Shown piece by piece: positions 22,366 through 31,481 of a stretch of DNA of 64,000 nt; within the stretch, counting starts at the first letter, position 1, and the number at the start of each line of letters is the position of its first letter. Made by a program: the position numbers and the translations under genes. Below the pieces are notes generated by a model. It saw only the letters and a program-made list of their open reading frames with translations. It was not told where the DNA came from and did not search any database. The stretch spans positions 147,329-211,328 of the forward strand of contig JARGFU010000004.1 in NCBI GenBank assembly GCA_029210625.1, written 5' to 3'. This stretch comes from Deltaproteobacteria bacterium. GTDB taxonomy: Bacteria; Myxococcota; Myxococcia; SLRQ01.

Positions 22366-24453
22366 CTACTGACAGACGGTGGTGTAGGTGACCTCGACGG
22401 TCTCGCCGGGCTGGGGGACGCTGGCGGCGGTGAAGTCGATGGCGTTCGCCCCGGCGTCGTAGCTCCAGCCGGTAGCGGGGGTGCGGGCGCCGCCGGCGTC
22501 GATGATCCAGACGCTCATGGTGCCGCTGGCGTCCGCGGTGCCGGAGAGGGGGAAGCGGGAGACCAGGCCGAAGCCGGCGGCGATGGCCTGCATGGCGGCG
22601 GTCCAGTTGCCCGAGCAGAGGGCCTCCTGGGCGCCGCCGGTCCGCCCGGCGATGTCCCAGTAGCGCGGCGCGGCCTGGGCGCTCATGCCGTTGCCGTTGC
22701 AGCCGCCCGTGGGGTTGGTCGGGGTGGGCGGCGGCCCCACGAAGGCCGAGGCGATGAAGAGGTCGGGCCGCCCGCTGCCGTGGATGCCCTCGTAGAAGGC
22801 CTGGTAGTTGTCCACGGTGTCGGTGGAGAAGTCGGGCTCGTCGGAGACGAAGATCACCGAGAGGTAGGCGTCGGGGCGGATGAAGCCGCCGTTCTGGGCC
22901 GGGTCGGTGATCATCGGCGCGGTGAGCGCCAGGCGGGCGACCTGCATCCCCACCTCGTTCGGCGAGCCGTTCGTGCCAAGCTGCACGTTCTGGGCGAAGG
23001 TCGCCGCGGGGTTCGGCGTGGCCGGGGTGACGATGTGCGGCCGGTTGCGGGCCTGGGGCTCCATCATGCCCGGGATGTTGGGCGGGACGCCGGCGGTGGT
23101 GTCGTCGGTGGAGACCACGGCCATCTGGTAGTCCACCCCCTGCTGATCGAGGTAGGTGATCAGCTGCGGGGCGTTGGTCGCCAGAGAGGTCTGCTCCTCG
23201 TTCATGGAGCAGGAGTCGTCGATCACCCAGAGGATGTCGGCCTTGGCCGCGGCGGTCTGGAGGAAGGTCTCGGTGGCGGTGCCCTGGGCGGCGCCCACGC
23301 CGCTGAGCGGAACGACGAAGGAGAAGCCGCCGGGCGCCACGTCGATCAGGGCCATGCCGCTCTCCGGGCCCACCTGCGAGGGCACATAGACGACGCCGAA
23401 GCAGACCGAGCCGCCCACCGGCACCAGGATCGGCGTGGGCGGGACGCCGGAGAGGGTGAAGGGCCCGCCGCTGGTGCCGGCGCTGGTGATCGCCAGTTCG
23501 ATGCCGCCGTCGTTGTTCACGCAGAGCTGGCTGGTGCCCGTGCCGCAGGGGTAGGCGATCGAGCCGAAGTCGTGACCGGTGGGCGAGACCGAGGCCGCGA
23601 CGTCCAGGCCGTTGCCCAGGAGGCGGACGGTGTGGACCCCGCCGAGCTCGTCGATGGCGGTGAGGAAGCCCGAGGCGGCGCCCGCGTCGGTGGGCGCGAA
23701 CTCGACGCCCAGAGTGATGCCCTCCCCGGGATCGAGGGTGAGGTTCGCGAGGGGGCCCCCTTCCAGCACGTAGTCCGCGTCGGTGCCCGAGGCGAGGCCG
23801 GCGCTGGTGATGGTGCAGGGATCGAAGAGGGCCGGGTTGGCGATCGTCACGAACCGGGTCTCGGTCTGCCCCACCGGCAGATCACCGAACTGCAGCTGAG
23901 TCGGGGTGACCTGGAGCCCGGCGATGCAGGACTGGAGGGGGATGCAGGTGCCGGTGGTGCCGGGGCGGTAGCCCACCGAGCAGGTCCCCTCGGGGGCGCA
24001 CTCGCCGTCGCCGCCGTCGTGGTAGCCCACCTGGCAGAGGCCCACGGCCACGCAGGAGCCGTCGCCGCCGTCGTGGTAGCCGGTGAGGCAGGCCCCCGCA
24101 GGGACGCAGGTTCCTTCGCCGCCGTCGTGGTAGCCGCTGGAGCAGGTGCCCTGGGCCACGCAGGTGCCGTCACCGCCGTCGTGCTGCCCGGAGGGGCAGT
24201 CGGCGGCGCAGGCGCACTGGCCCCAGGTGCCGTCGGCCCGGCAGGCCTGGAGGCCGTCGGCCTGACCCGGGCAGGTGCAGGTCTGGACGTCGCCGCTGGT
24301 GCAGTCCCCGCCCCCATCCGTCCCGCCGTCGCCGCCGCCATCGCTGACGCTGGCGTCGGGCTCGGAGTCGTCGTCCTCGGTGAAGCAACCGGTGAAGGCG
24401 GTCGCCGCGAAGGCGAGCAGGCAGATCATCCACAGACGCGTCATGGCGTGCAT
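22366..24453 (-). CDS. vWA-like surface lipoprotein with MIDAS-type motif
   Basis: 695-aa lipoprotein. ATG 24453 is favoured by GAGGAGGG about 8 nt upstream; the lipobox TAFTGC gives lipid Cys23, followed by an Asp/Gly/Ser linker. Residues ~86-180 hold five short Cys repeats around GYHDGGDGxCVxxGxC. Two ASH/choice-of-anchor Ig modules (~181-390; LQFGDLPVGQTETRFVTI, HDFGSIAYPCGTG) lead to a vWA-like domain from ~400: ADILWVIDDSCSMNEEQ supplies D412-S414-S416, the DxSxS metal-ion-dependent adhesion motif. VIFVSDEPDFS looks like the later MIDAS Asp. The C-terminal ~90 residues are a beta domain seen in similar myxobacterial proteins. Metal-dependent ligand binding at the cell surface is inferred. 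Confidence 0.82.
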   Translation of the reverse strand: MHAMTRLWMICLLAFAATAFTGCFTEDDDSEPDASVSDGGGDGGTDGGGDCTSGDVQTCTCPGQADGLQACRADGTWGQCACAADCPSGQHDGGDGTCVAQGTCSSGYHDGGEGTCVPAGACLTGYHDGGDGSCVAVGLCQVGYHDGGDGECAPEGTCSVGYRPGTTGTCIPLQSCIAGLQVTPTQLQFGDLPVGQTETRFVTIANPALFDPCTITSAGLASGTDADYVLEGGPLANLTLDPGEGITLGVEFAPTDAGAASGFLTAIDELGGVHTVRLLGNGLDVAASVSPTGHDFGSIAYPCGTGTSQLCVNNDGGIELAITSAGTSGGPFTLSGVPPTPILVPVGGSVCFGVVYVPSQVGPESGMALIDVAPGGFSFVVPLSGVGAAQGTATETFLQTAAAKADILWVIDDSCSMNEEQTSLATNAPQLITYLDQQGVDYQMAVVSTDDTTAGVPPNIPGMMEPQARNRPHIVTPATPNPAATFAQNVQLGTNGSPNEVGMQVARLALTAPMITDPAQNGGFIRPDAYLSVIFVSDEPDFSTDTVDNYQAFYEGIHGSGRPDLFIASAFVGPPPTPTNPTGGCNGNGMSAQAAPRYWDIAGRTGGAQEALCSGNWTAAMQAIAAGFGLVSRFPLSGTADASGTMSVWIIDAGGARTPATGWSYDAGANAIDFTAASVPQPGETVEVTYTTVCQ

Positions 24454-24521
24454 CGTCACCCCTCCTCGAGGGTCGAAATCGTACGGTTGGCCCCACCTTA
24501 GACCCCATATTCCCGCCGTGC

Positions 24522-24550
24522 TTGACGCGGCGCGTCGAGGTGGCAATAGT
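24522..24550 (+). promoter_or_regulatory. Candidate promoter for the acyl-CoA dehydrogenase gene
   Basis: TTGACG (24522-24527), a 17-bp spacer and AATAGT (24545-24550) lie about 50 bp ahead of ATG 24599 in the 145-bp divergent gap with the vWA-like lipoprotein. Four of six bases match the -10 consensus. Confidence 0.4.
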
Positions 24551-24598
24551 TCATTGACCGGGGTGTCAACGAAGACGCCCCCGCAAAGGAGACCAGCC

Positions 24599-26518
24599 AT
24601 GGGCAACTTCTATCTCGACAACGACGACCTGCGCTTCTACGTGGAGCGGTACATCGACTGGAAGACTCTGGTGGAGGCGGTCGAGCGCAACTTCACCGCC
24701 GCCGACGCCCCCGCGAACGTCGAGGAGGCGGTGGAGACCTACAAGGAGATCATCGGGCTCTTCGGCCAGTTCGTCGCCGACGAGGTGGCGCCGGTCTCGG
24801 CCAAGATCGACTCCCAGGGCACCCACCTGATCGACGGTAAGATCGTCCACCCGCCCGAGTTCGACGCGATCTTCGAGCAGCTCAAGGAGATGGGCGTCCA
24901 CGGCCTGACCCTCCCGCGCGAGCTCGGCGGCATGAACGCCCCGGCCATCATCTACTTCATCGCCTGCGAGCTCTTCGCCCGGGCCGACGTGACGGTGATG
25001 AACCACTTCGGCTTCCACACCGGCATCGCCTCGACCCTCATGCAGTACTCCCTGAAGGAGGGCAGCACGAAGTTCGACGAGAAGGGCCACATCACCGAGA
25101 CCCGGTGGGGCGACGCCATCGCCGAGATCGTCGCGGGCGAGGCCTGGGGCTCGATGGACCTGACCGAGCCCGGCGCCGGCTCGGACCTCTCGGCCCTGCG
25201 CTCCAAGGCGAGGAAGGACGACGAGGGCAACTGGCGGGTCACCGGCAACAAGGTCTTCATCACCTCGGGCCACGGCAAGTACCACCTGGTGCTGGCCAAG
25301 ACGAAGGACGAGGAGAGCCTCGACGCCATCAGCCTCTTCATGGTGCCGCTCACCATCGAGAAGGAGGGCGAGACGGTGGTGAACGCCTTCGTCGATCGCC
25401 TCGAGGAGAAGATCGGCCACCACGGCTCGGCCACCTGCTCGGTGCAGTTCGAGGACAGCCTCGGGGACCTCGTCGGCAAGGAGGGCGAGGGCTTCCGCTA
25501 CATGCTGATGCTGATGAACAACGCCCGCATCGGCGTGGGCTTCGAGTCGCTGGCCACCTGCGAGGAGGCCTTCCGGGTCGCCAAGGAGTACGCCGCCGAG
25601 CGCAAGTCGATGGGCAAGACCATCGACAAGCACGAGATGATCCACGACTACCTCGAGGAGATGGAGGAGACGATCGTGGGCATCCGGGCGCTGGCCATGG
25701 ACGCCGCGGTCTGCGAGGAGCTGGCCTTCCGCTACGAGATGATGGCGAAGCTGCCGGCCCACGCCGCCGAGGCCGACGCCCTCAAGAAGAAGGCGAAGAA
25801 GAACGGCTGGAAGGCCCGGATGCGCACGCCGGTCCTCAAGTACGTCGCCAGCGAGGCCGCCGTCTGGACCAGCCGGATGTCCATGCAGATCCTGGGCGGC
25901 AACGGCTACATGAAGGACTACCCGGCCGAGAAGCTGATGCGCGACTCGCTGGTGCTGCCGGTCTACGAGGGCACCTCGCAGATCCAGGCCCTGATGGTCC
26001 TCAAGGACCACCTCGCCGGCGCGATGAAGAAGCCCCAGCGCTTCCTGCGCAAGCTGGCGATGGCGAAGCTCAACGCGGTGAAGGCCAGCGACGAGCTCGA
26101 CCGGCGCTTCCACGCCATCGAGTCCCTCGCCTACTCGGCCCAGCAGCACATCCTGCTGAAGATCGCCAAGCGCAAGTGGTCCGAGGCCCTGGACGGCCCC
26201 CTGCCGGACTTCTTCGATCGCTTCACCCACATGGACCCCAAGCGCGACTTCTCCTACGGCCTGCTCCACGCCGAGCGCCTCACCCGGATCCTCTCGGACG
26301 TGATGATCGCCGAGACCCTGGTCAAGCAGGCGAAGCAGTTCCCCGAGCGGCGCATCTGGGCCGAGCGGTGGATCGACCGGGTCGAGCCGCGGGTCCGCTA
26401 CAACTGGGATCTGGTGGTCCACACCGGCCAGAAGACCCTCGAGCGCCTGCGGGCCAGCGAGGGCCTCGGCGGGGAGGCCCCGGCCGAGGAGCACCACGCC
26501 CCGCGTGACGCGGCCTGA
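24599..26518 (+). CDS. Acyl-CoA dehydrogenase, long (FadE5/DmdC-like) form
   Basis: 639-aa cytoplasmic flavoenzyme catalysing alpha,beta-dehydrogenation of acyl-CoA in beta-oxidation. ATG 24599 follows AAAGGAGA by 8 nt; the open frame extends upstream but that part is antisense to the lipoprotein. The FAD-contacting segment WGSMDLTEPGAGSDL is at ~183-197 and VFITSGHGKYH follows. The catalytic base is the Glu in PVYEGTSQIQ (~460). After the usual fold the protein has a further ~170-residue C-terminal domain, which gives the ~600-aa subgroup that includes FadE5 and DmdC. Chain-length preference cannot be read from sequence. Confidence 0.9.
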   Translation: MGNFYLDNDDLRFYVERYIDWKTLVEAVERNFTAADAPANVEEAVETYKEIIGLFGQFVADEVAPVSAKIDSQGTHLIDGKIVHPPEFDAIFEQLKEMGVHGLTLPRELGGMNAPAIIYFIACELFARADVTVMNHFGFHTGIASTLMQYSLKEGSTKFDEKGHITETRWGDAIAEIVAGEAWGSMDLTEPGAGSDLSALRSKARKDDEGNWRVTGNKVFITSGHGKYHLVLAKTKDEESLDAISLFMVPLTIEKEGETVVNAFVDRLEEKIGHHGSATCSVQFEDSLGDLVGKEGEGFRYMLMLMNNARIGVGFESLATCEEAFRVAKEYAAERKSMGKTIDKHEMIHDYLEEMEETIVGIRALAMDAAVCEELAFRYEMMAKLPAHAAEADALKKKAKKNGWKARMRTPVLKYVASEAAVWTSRMSMQILGGNGYMKDYPAEKLMRDSLVLPVYEGTSQIQALMVLKDHLAGAMKKPQRFLRKLAMAKLNAVKASDELDRRFHAIESLAYSAQQHILLKIAKRKWSEALDGPLPDFFDRFTHMDPKRDFSYGLLHAERLTRILSDVMIAETLVKQAKQFPERRIWAERWIDRVEPRVRYNWDLVVHTGQKTLERLRASEGLGGEAPAEEHHAPRDAA

Positions 26519-26560
26519 AGGTAGCCTTCGGTAGAAGACCTGCGGCATCCTGTCCGCAGC

Positions 26561-28291
26561 ATGGACGCGCTCATCGCCATCCTGGCTCGACGACCCTGGG
26601 TGGCGGCGGGCGCGTTCGTCGTCCTGGGGATCGCGGCGGTGCACGGCCGCGCCCTCACCTTCCCCTTCGCCTGGGACGACGGCGCCCTGGTGGCCGAGAG
26701 CCCCCTGATCGCGGCGCCGGAGGGGCTGGGCGCCGCCCTGGCGGCGGCCCTCGAGAGCGACTTCTGGGGGGGGAGCGCCCAGCCCTACGCCTCGGGGATG
26801 TACCGCCCGGCGGTGATCGCCACCTACCTGCTGGAGCGGGCGGCCTTCGGCCCCTCGCCGGTGGGGCCTCACGCCCTGAACCTGCTCTTGCACCTCGGCG
26901 TGGCCCTCCTCCTCCTCCTCCTCGCCCGCCGGCTGGGGGCCGGGCCCCTCCCGGCCGCGCTCGCCGCCGGCCTCTTCGCCCTCCACCCGGTGGTGGTGAT
27001 GCCGGCGGTGAACGTGACCTCCCGCACCGATCCGCTCGCCGCCCTCTTCCTCCTCCTCGCCCTGCACGCCGCCCTGGGCCTGCGCCGCGCCCCCCTCGCC
27101 GCCCTCGGCGCGGCGGCCGGGCTGCTCCTCGCCCTCCTCTCCAAGGAGAGCGCGGTGGCCGGCGGCGCGGCCCTGGGCCTCCTCGCGCTCCTGCCGGCCG
27201 GGACGCCGGGGCTGCCCGAGCGCTCCCGCGGGGAGCGCGCCCTCCTCCTCGCCGCCCTCGCCCTGGCGACGGCGCTCTACCTCGCCCTGCGCTGGCGCGC
27301 CCTCGGCTCGCTCTGGCCCGAGGCCCCGGCCTACACCGAGGCGGCCCTCGCCCCCGGCGGCCCGCTGGCCTTCCTCGCCGGCCCCGAGCTCACCCTGCGC
27401 TACGCGGTGCTGGCGCTGGTGCCGGTGGGGCTCTCGGTCGTCCACCCCCTGCCCGAGCCGGGCCCCCTCCTGGGCGGCGCCGCGCTCGCCCTCCTCCTCG
27501 CCGCGGGCGCCCTCCTCTGGCGGCGCGACGCGCGCCGGGGGCTGCTCGCGCTGGGCTGGTTCGTGCTCGCCCTCCTGCCGGTGACCGGGTGGCTGGCGGC
27601 CCCGGCCCGCTTCACCCAGCTCTACCTCTACCTGCCCCTCCTCGGCGTCGCGGCCCTGGGCGCCGTCTGGCTGCGCTCCCGCCGCGCCCTCGCGGTGGCG
27701 GCGGTCCTCCTCGGCCCCTTCGTCCTGGGCAGCGTCTCCCGGGTCGCGGTCTGGTCCAGCGGGCTCGCCCTCTGGCAGGACGCCGCCGCCGCGAACCCCG
27801 CCGATCCCTCGGTGCAGCTGAACCTCGGCAACGCCCTGCTCGAGGCGGGCCGGGAGGGCGAGGCCCGTGAGGCCCTGACCTTCGCGCTGGAGCAGGCCCT
27901 GGAGCAGAACCGCCGGGGCACGGCAGCCAAGGCGGCCCTCTCCCTGGGCAACCAGGCCCGGAAGGCGGGGGCGCTGCCGCTGGCCCGGGGCTTCCTCGCC
28001 GAGGCGGCGCGCCTCTCGGAGGACAAGCTCGGCGCGGCGCTGATCAACCTCTCGCTGGTGACGGCCGACCTCGGCGACCTGAGGGCCGCGGAGGACGCGG
28101 CCCGCCGGGCGATCACCACCCTCCCCGGCGACGCCCGCGCCCACGTCGCCCTCGGCGTGGCCCTGGCGCGGCAGGCCCGCTTCGCCGAGGCCCGCGCTCC
28201 CTTCGAGGCGGCCCTGCGCCTCGATCCCGCGAACGCGGACGCGAAGCGCAGCCTGCAACGCCTCGATCAGGTCGAGGCCAACGGGGGGTAG
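26561..28291 (+). CDS. TMTC-like multipass membrane glycosyltransferase with C-terminal TPRs
   Basis: 576-aa membrane protein. The N-terminal ~400 residues contain about ten hydrophobic segments. After TM1 comes FPFAWDDGALV, with the paired acidic residues expected of GT-C glycosyltransferases, and later HPVVVMPAVNVTSRTDPLAA, which resembles the conserved loop of TMTC/PMT-type proteins. The C-terminal ~170 residues form four TPR units (e.g. VQLNLGNALLEAGREGEA, AHVALGVALARQARFAEA). GT-C enzymes use polyprenyl-phosphate sugars at the periplasmic face, so protein O-glycosylation of exported substrates is a reasonable inference. ATG 26561 has no clear ribosome binding site. Confidence 0.75.
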   Translation: MDALIAILARRPWVAAGAFVVLGIAAVHGRALTFPFAWDDGALVAESPLIAAPEGLGAALAAALESDFWGGSAQPYASGMYRPAVIATYLLERAAFGPSPVGPHALNLLLHLGVALLLLLLARRLGAGPLPAALAAGLFALHPVVVMPAVNVTSRTDPLAALFLLLALHAALGLRRAPLAALGAAAGLLLALLSKESAVAGGAALGLLALLPAGTPGLPERSRGERALLLAALALATALYLALRWRALGSLWPEAPAYTEAALAPGGPLAFLAGPELTLRYAVLALVPVGLSVVHPLPEPGPLLGGAALALLLAAGALLWRRDARRGLLALGWFVLALLPVTGWLAAPARFTQLYLYLPLLGVAALGAVWLRSRRALAVAAVLLGPFVLGSVSRVAVWSSGLALWQDAAAANPADPSVQLNLGNALLEAGREGEAREALTFALEQALEQNRRGTAAKAALSLGNQARKAGALPLARGFLAEAARLSEDKLGAALINLSLVTADLGDLRAAEDAARRAITTLPGDARAHVALGVALARQARFAEARAPFEAALRLDPANADAKRSLQRLDQVEANGG

Positions 28292-28309
28292 GGAGCCGGC
28301 GGCCCCCGC

Positions 28310-31300
28310 CTAGTCGCCGCCGATCACGAAGCCGCTGACCGAGTCGAGGTCGAGGTCGATCTGCTCGAGGACGTCGCCGAGGTCGCGGTAGTGCTCGGCC
28401 AGCGCGCCGAGCTGCCTCTCGATGGTCTCGGCGGGCACCCCCTGGAAGGAGAGGGCGTGGCCCAGCTGCTCGATCCGCTCCTCGGCCTCGGCGCCGATCC
28501 GCTGCTCGGCCTCGTCCTGCAGGGCCGCCAGCTGCTTCATCGCCTCTTTCACGGCCACCTGCGCGGCCTTGGGGATGATCTTCTCCCGGCCCGGGGCGAT
28601 GGCGTCGAGCTGGGCGCCCCGCAGGTTGTCGCCGGCCCGCTCGAGCTTCGACAGGAGGTCCGCGTCCACCTTCAGCTTGCCGTCGGTCCCCCAGCTCACC
28701 GCGACCTCCAGCATCCAGGTCTTCATGAAGCGGGCGAGGTGCCGCGAGGCCACCAGGGCCCCGGGGGCGGTGTCCTCCGGCTCGGGGGGCAGGAGCTCGA
28801 AGACGAAGTGGAAGCCGCGCTGCGGCTTGCCCCGGCCCTTGAGGCGCCGCCAGGCGACCCGCCCGTACTCTCCGTCGTGGAGGTAGGCGAAGAGGGCCTC
28901 GACGATCGGGTGGCCGGTGGCGAAGTAGGAGATCTCGTCGCGCTCGACCGCCGTCTCCCGCCAGAAGGTGCCCAGCTCGCGGCGCTCCTGGGCGATGGAG
29001 AGGCCCGGCAGCGAGTCGACCTTCAGGCGGTTCCCGAAGTTGAAGGCGCACTCGAAGGCGTCGACGTTCTCGTCGAGGTCCACCCCGAGCCCCACCTGCC
29101 GCGCCAGCAGGGTGACCGTGTCCTCGAGGCGCTCGTCGAGGTCGCGGGCCAGGCCCCAGAAGCGATCGGGGAGGGTCTCCTCCTCCAGGATCTCGGTCAG
29201 CTCGAAGCGCTCGACGGCCCGGTCGGCGATGGCCTGCACCCGGGCCAGATCGCAGGAGCGGTGATCGAGGAGGGGGTCCCAGGCCTCCCGCAGGCTGGCG
29301 CGGGCGTCGCTGACCTCCGCGGCCAGCTCCTCGAGGAACTTCGCGCGGGCCTTCTCGCCCTTCACCCCCAGCTCGCCGATCTTCTGCTCGACCTTCTCCA
29401 GGACCGAGTCGAGGCCACCCACCGGCTCGGCGAAGACCCCCACCGCCCGGTCGAAGAGCTCGGCGACGAAGGCCGTGAGGGTGCCCTCGGGCTCGAGGAC
29501 GTGGATCTCCACCGGCTCGCGCTGCCCCACCCGGTCGAGGCGGCCGATGCGCTGCTCCATGGCGCCGGGGCTCCAGGGCAGGTCGTAGCAGATGAGGTGG
29601 TGGGCGAACTGGAAGTTGCGCCCCTCGCCGCCGACCTCGGTGGAGATCAGCACGGGGGGCCCGTCCTCGTCGCGGAAGCGGGCAACGCGGCGGTCGCGCT
29701 CCACCATGCCGAGATCGCCGTGGTAGGTCAGGCAGCGCATCCCCCGGTCGGTCAGGAGCTTCTCCAGGAAGTCCTGGGTGGCCCGGCTCTCGGTGAAGGT
29801 CAGCACCTTGGTGCGCCGGTCGCCGACGTCGAGCTCCTCGAGGAGGGAGAGGAAGCGCTCGGCCTTGGCGTCGACCTCGGGCAGCCCCAGCTGCACCGGA
29901 TCGAGGTCCAGCTCGCGCTTGGTCAGCGCCTCCGCCAGGGCCGCGGTGGAGGACTCGAGGCTGCGCAGCACCCGCGCCCGGGGGGCGCCCTTGAGGCTGC
30001 CGTCCCCGAGGATCGCGTCGATCACCGCCTGGCGGCCCTTCTTCTCGGCGGCGCTGGGCTTCACCGGGTGGCGGTGGAGGCGGCGCTCGGTGAAGCCGCC
30101 GACCACAGCCCGGCGGTTCCGGATGAGGGAGGCCGAGACGCTGTAGTGGCGGGCCAGGTGCTCGAGGAGCTGCTCCTTCTTCTTCGCCCCGGCGATGTGA
30201 GCGTCGTCGGGGAAGAGCTCGAGGAGGGCCTCGCGGGCCTCGGCGAGCTTGCCGCCCCCCTCCAGGCTGCGCACGACCTGGCTGACCTGCTGCTGGCGGG
30301 AGAGGCGGGTGGCCAGCGCCGAGGGGCTCGGGGCCACGTCCGGCTCGATGAGCTCGAGCATGCGGTGGTAGGCCTCGGGGTCGAGGTGCATCGGGGTCGC
30401 GGTGAGCAGGAGCAGGCCCCAGGTGTTGCGGGCGAGCTTGCGGGCCATCTCGAAGGCCTGCTTGCCCTTGAGGTGGTGGGCCTCGTCGATGATCACCAGA
30501 TCCCAGCGCGCCCGCCGGTGGGTGACCTCCTCGATGTGCTTCGGCGTGCGGGCCAGCAGCTCGAGGCTGGTGACGATCTTGGGGTTCTCCCGCCAGGGGC
30601 TCTTCTTGGGGTCGGCGGCCTTCGCCCGCTTGAAGCGATCGCCGTCCATGAGGGTGAAGAGGCTGTTGAACTTCCCGGCGAACTCCACCAGCCACTGCAC
30701 CGTGAGGTGGCTGGGCGCCACGATCAGCACCCGGTGGGCCAGGCCCGAGAGCTTGAGGGCCGAGTAGATCATCCCGGCCTCGATGGTCTTCCCGAGGCCC
30801 ACCTCGTCGGCCAGGATGAAGCGGGGGGAGCGGGCGCCGAGCACCCGGTCGACCACGGCGATCTGGTGGGGCAGGGGCATCACCCGGGAGGCGAAGAGGG
30901 CCCCCAGGGCACTGGTCCGCCGCTCGGCGTCGAGCTTCAGGCCGTCCCGGCGCAGGGCGAAGGCCTTGGCGCTGCCCCCGGTGCCGGCCACCAGGTGGGA
31001 GAGCATGTCCGAGGGGGGCAGGGCGGCGTGGAGGCGGTCCTCGCGCACCTCCTCCTTGCTGCCGTCGGCGAAGAGCACCCGGTAGTACTGCAGGTCGTCG
31101 CGCACCTCGAGGGCGGCCACCACCTCGGCCTGGCGCCCCTCGTCGTCCACCACCTTGTCGCCCTTCTCCAGCACCACCGGCCGCAGGACGTCGGCCCGGG
31201 AGGGCAGGAGGACCGGCTCGTCGCGGCCGGGGAAGGACGCCCAGGCCTGGCGGTCGGCCTCCAGGACCTCCACGAGGTCGCCGACGCCCCAGGAGGGCTG

Positions 31301-31342
31301 GGGGAGGTAGCGGATGAGCTGGCCGGGTCGGAGCTGTCGCAT
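28310..31342 (-). CDS. RapA/HepA-like SNF2-family ATPase
   Basis: 1010-aa protein. The first ~110 residues are beta-rich and resemble the Tudor-like N-terminal domains of RapA (GQLIRYLPQPSWGVGDLVEV; YYRVLFADGSKEEVREDRL). The SNF2 motor follows: motif I LADEVGLGKTIEAGMI (178-192), motif II IIDEAHHL (285-292), a TATP motif, and the second RecA lobe with ISTEVGGEGRNFQFAH and QRIGRLDRVGQ. A ~400-residue C-terminal region follows as in RapA. RapA recycles RNA polymerase by pulling back stalled post-termination complexes; RNAP association is inferred. ATG 31342 has no ribosome binding site, but TAGGTT sits 10 nt upstream (31353-31358). The longer open frame upstream overlaps the M16 gene and is rejected. 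Confidence 0.85.
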   Translation of the reverse strand: MRQLRPGQLIRYLPQPSWGVGDLVEVLEADRQAWASFPGRDEPVLLPSRADVLRPVVLEKGDKVVDDEGRQAEVVAALEVRDDLQYYRVLFADGSKEEVREDRLHAALPPSDMLSHLVAGTGGSAKAFALRRDGLKLDAERRTSALGALFASRVMPLPHQIAVVDRVLGARSPRFILADEVGLGKTIEAGMIYSALKLSGLAHRVLIVAPSHLTVQWLVEFAGKFNSLFTLMDGDRFKRAKAADPKKSPWRENPKIVTSLELLARTPKHIEEVTHRRARWDLVIIDEAHHLKGKQAFEMARKLARNTWGLLLLTATPMHLDPEAYHRMLELIEPDVAPSPSALATRLSRQQQVSQVVRSLEGGGKLAEAREALLELFPDDAHIAGAKKKEQLLEHLARHYSVSASLIRNRRAVVGGFTERRLHRHPVKPSAAEKKGRQAVIDAILGDGSLKGAPRARVLRSLESSTAALAEALTKRELDLDPVQLGLPEVDAKAERFLSLLEELDVGDRRTKVLTFTESRATQDFLEKLLTDRGMRCLTYHGDLGMVERDRRVARFRDEDGPPVLISTEVGGEGRNFQFAHHLICYDLPWSPGAMEQRIGRLDRVGQREPVEIHVLEPEGTLTAFVAELFDRAVGVFAEPVGGLDSVLEKVEQKIGELGVKGEKARAKFLEELAAEVSDARASLREAWDPLLDHRSCDLARVQAIADRAVERFELTEILEEETLPDRFWGLARDLDERLEDTVTLLARQVGLGVDLDENVDAFECAFNFGNRLKVDSLPGLSIAQERRELGTFWRETAVERDEISYFATGHPIVEALFAYLHDGEYGRVAWRRLKGRGKPQRGFHFVFELLPPEPEDTAPGALVASRHLARFMKTWMLEVAVSWGTDGKLKVDADLLSKLERAGDNLRGAQLDAIAPGREKIIPKAAQVAVKEAMKQLAALQDEAEQRIGAEAEERIEQLGHALSFQGVPAETIERQLGALAEHYRDLGDVLEQIDLDLDSVSGFVIGGD

Positions 31343-31481
31343 AGGGCGGCGCAACCTATCACCGCCGCCACGAAACGCCACCGACGGGGCCCCGGCGGAG
31401 GGCTCCTGCAGCGGTTGGGGCGAAGCCGGCATCGCGATAGAAGGGGGCGTCCCTCGCGCGAACAAAGAAGGGGAGTCCTCC

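Noticed and set aside
18006-22391. 1461-codon open frame on the plus strand
   Set aside because: Antisense shadow of the TSP3 lipoprotein; the minus strand has the AGGAGG site, lipobox and real domains.
28310-31342. DISARM (DrmD-like) or other defence helicase
   Set aside because: The Tudor-like N-terminus and overall layout match RapA/HepA, and no methylase or other defence genes are adjacent.
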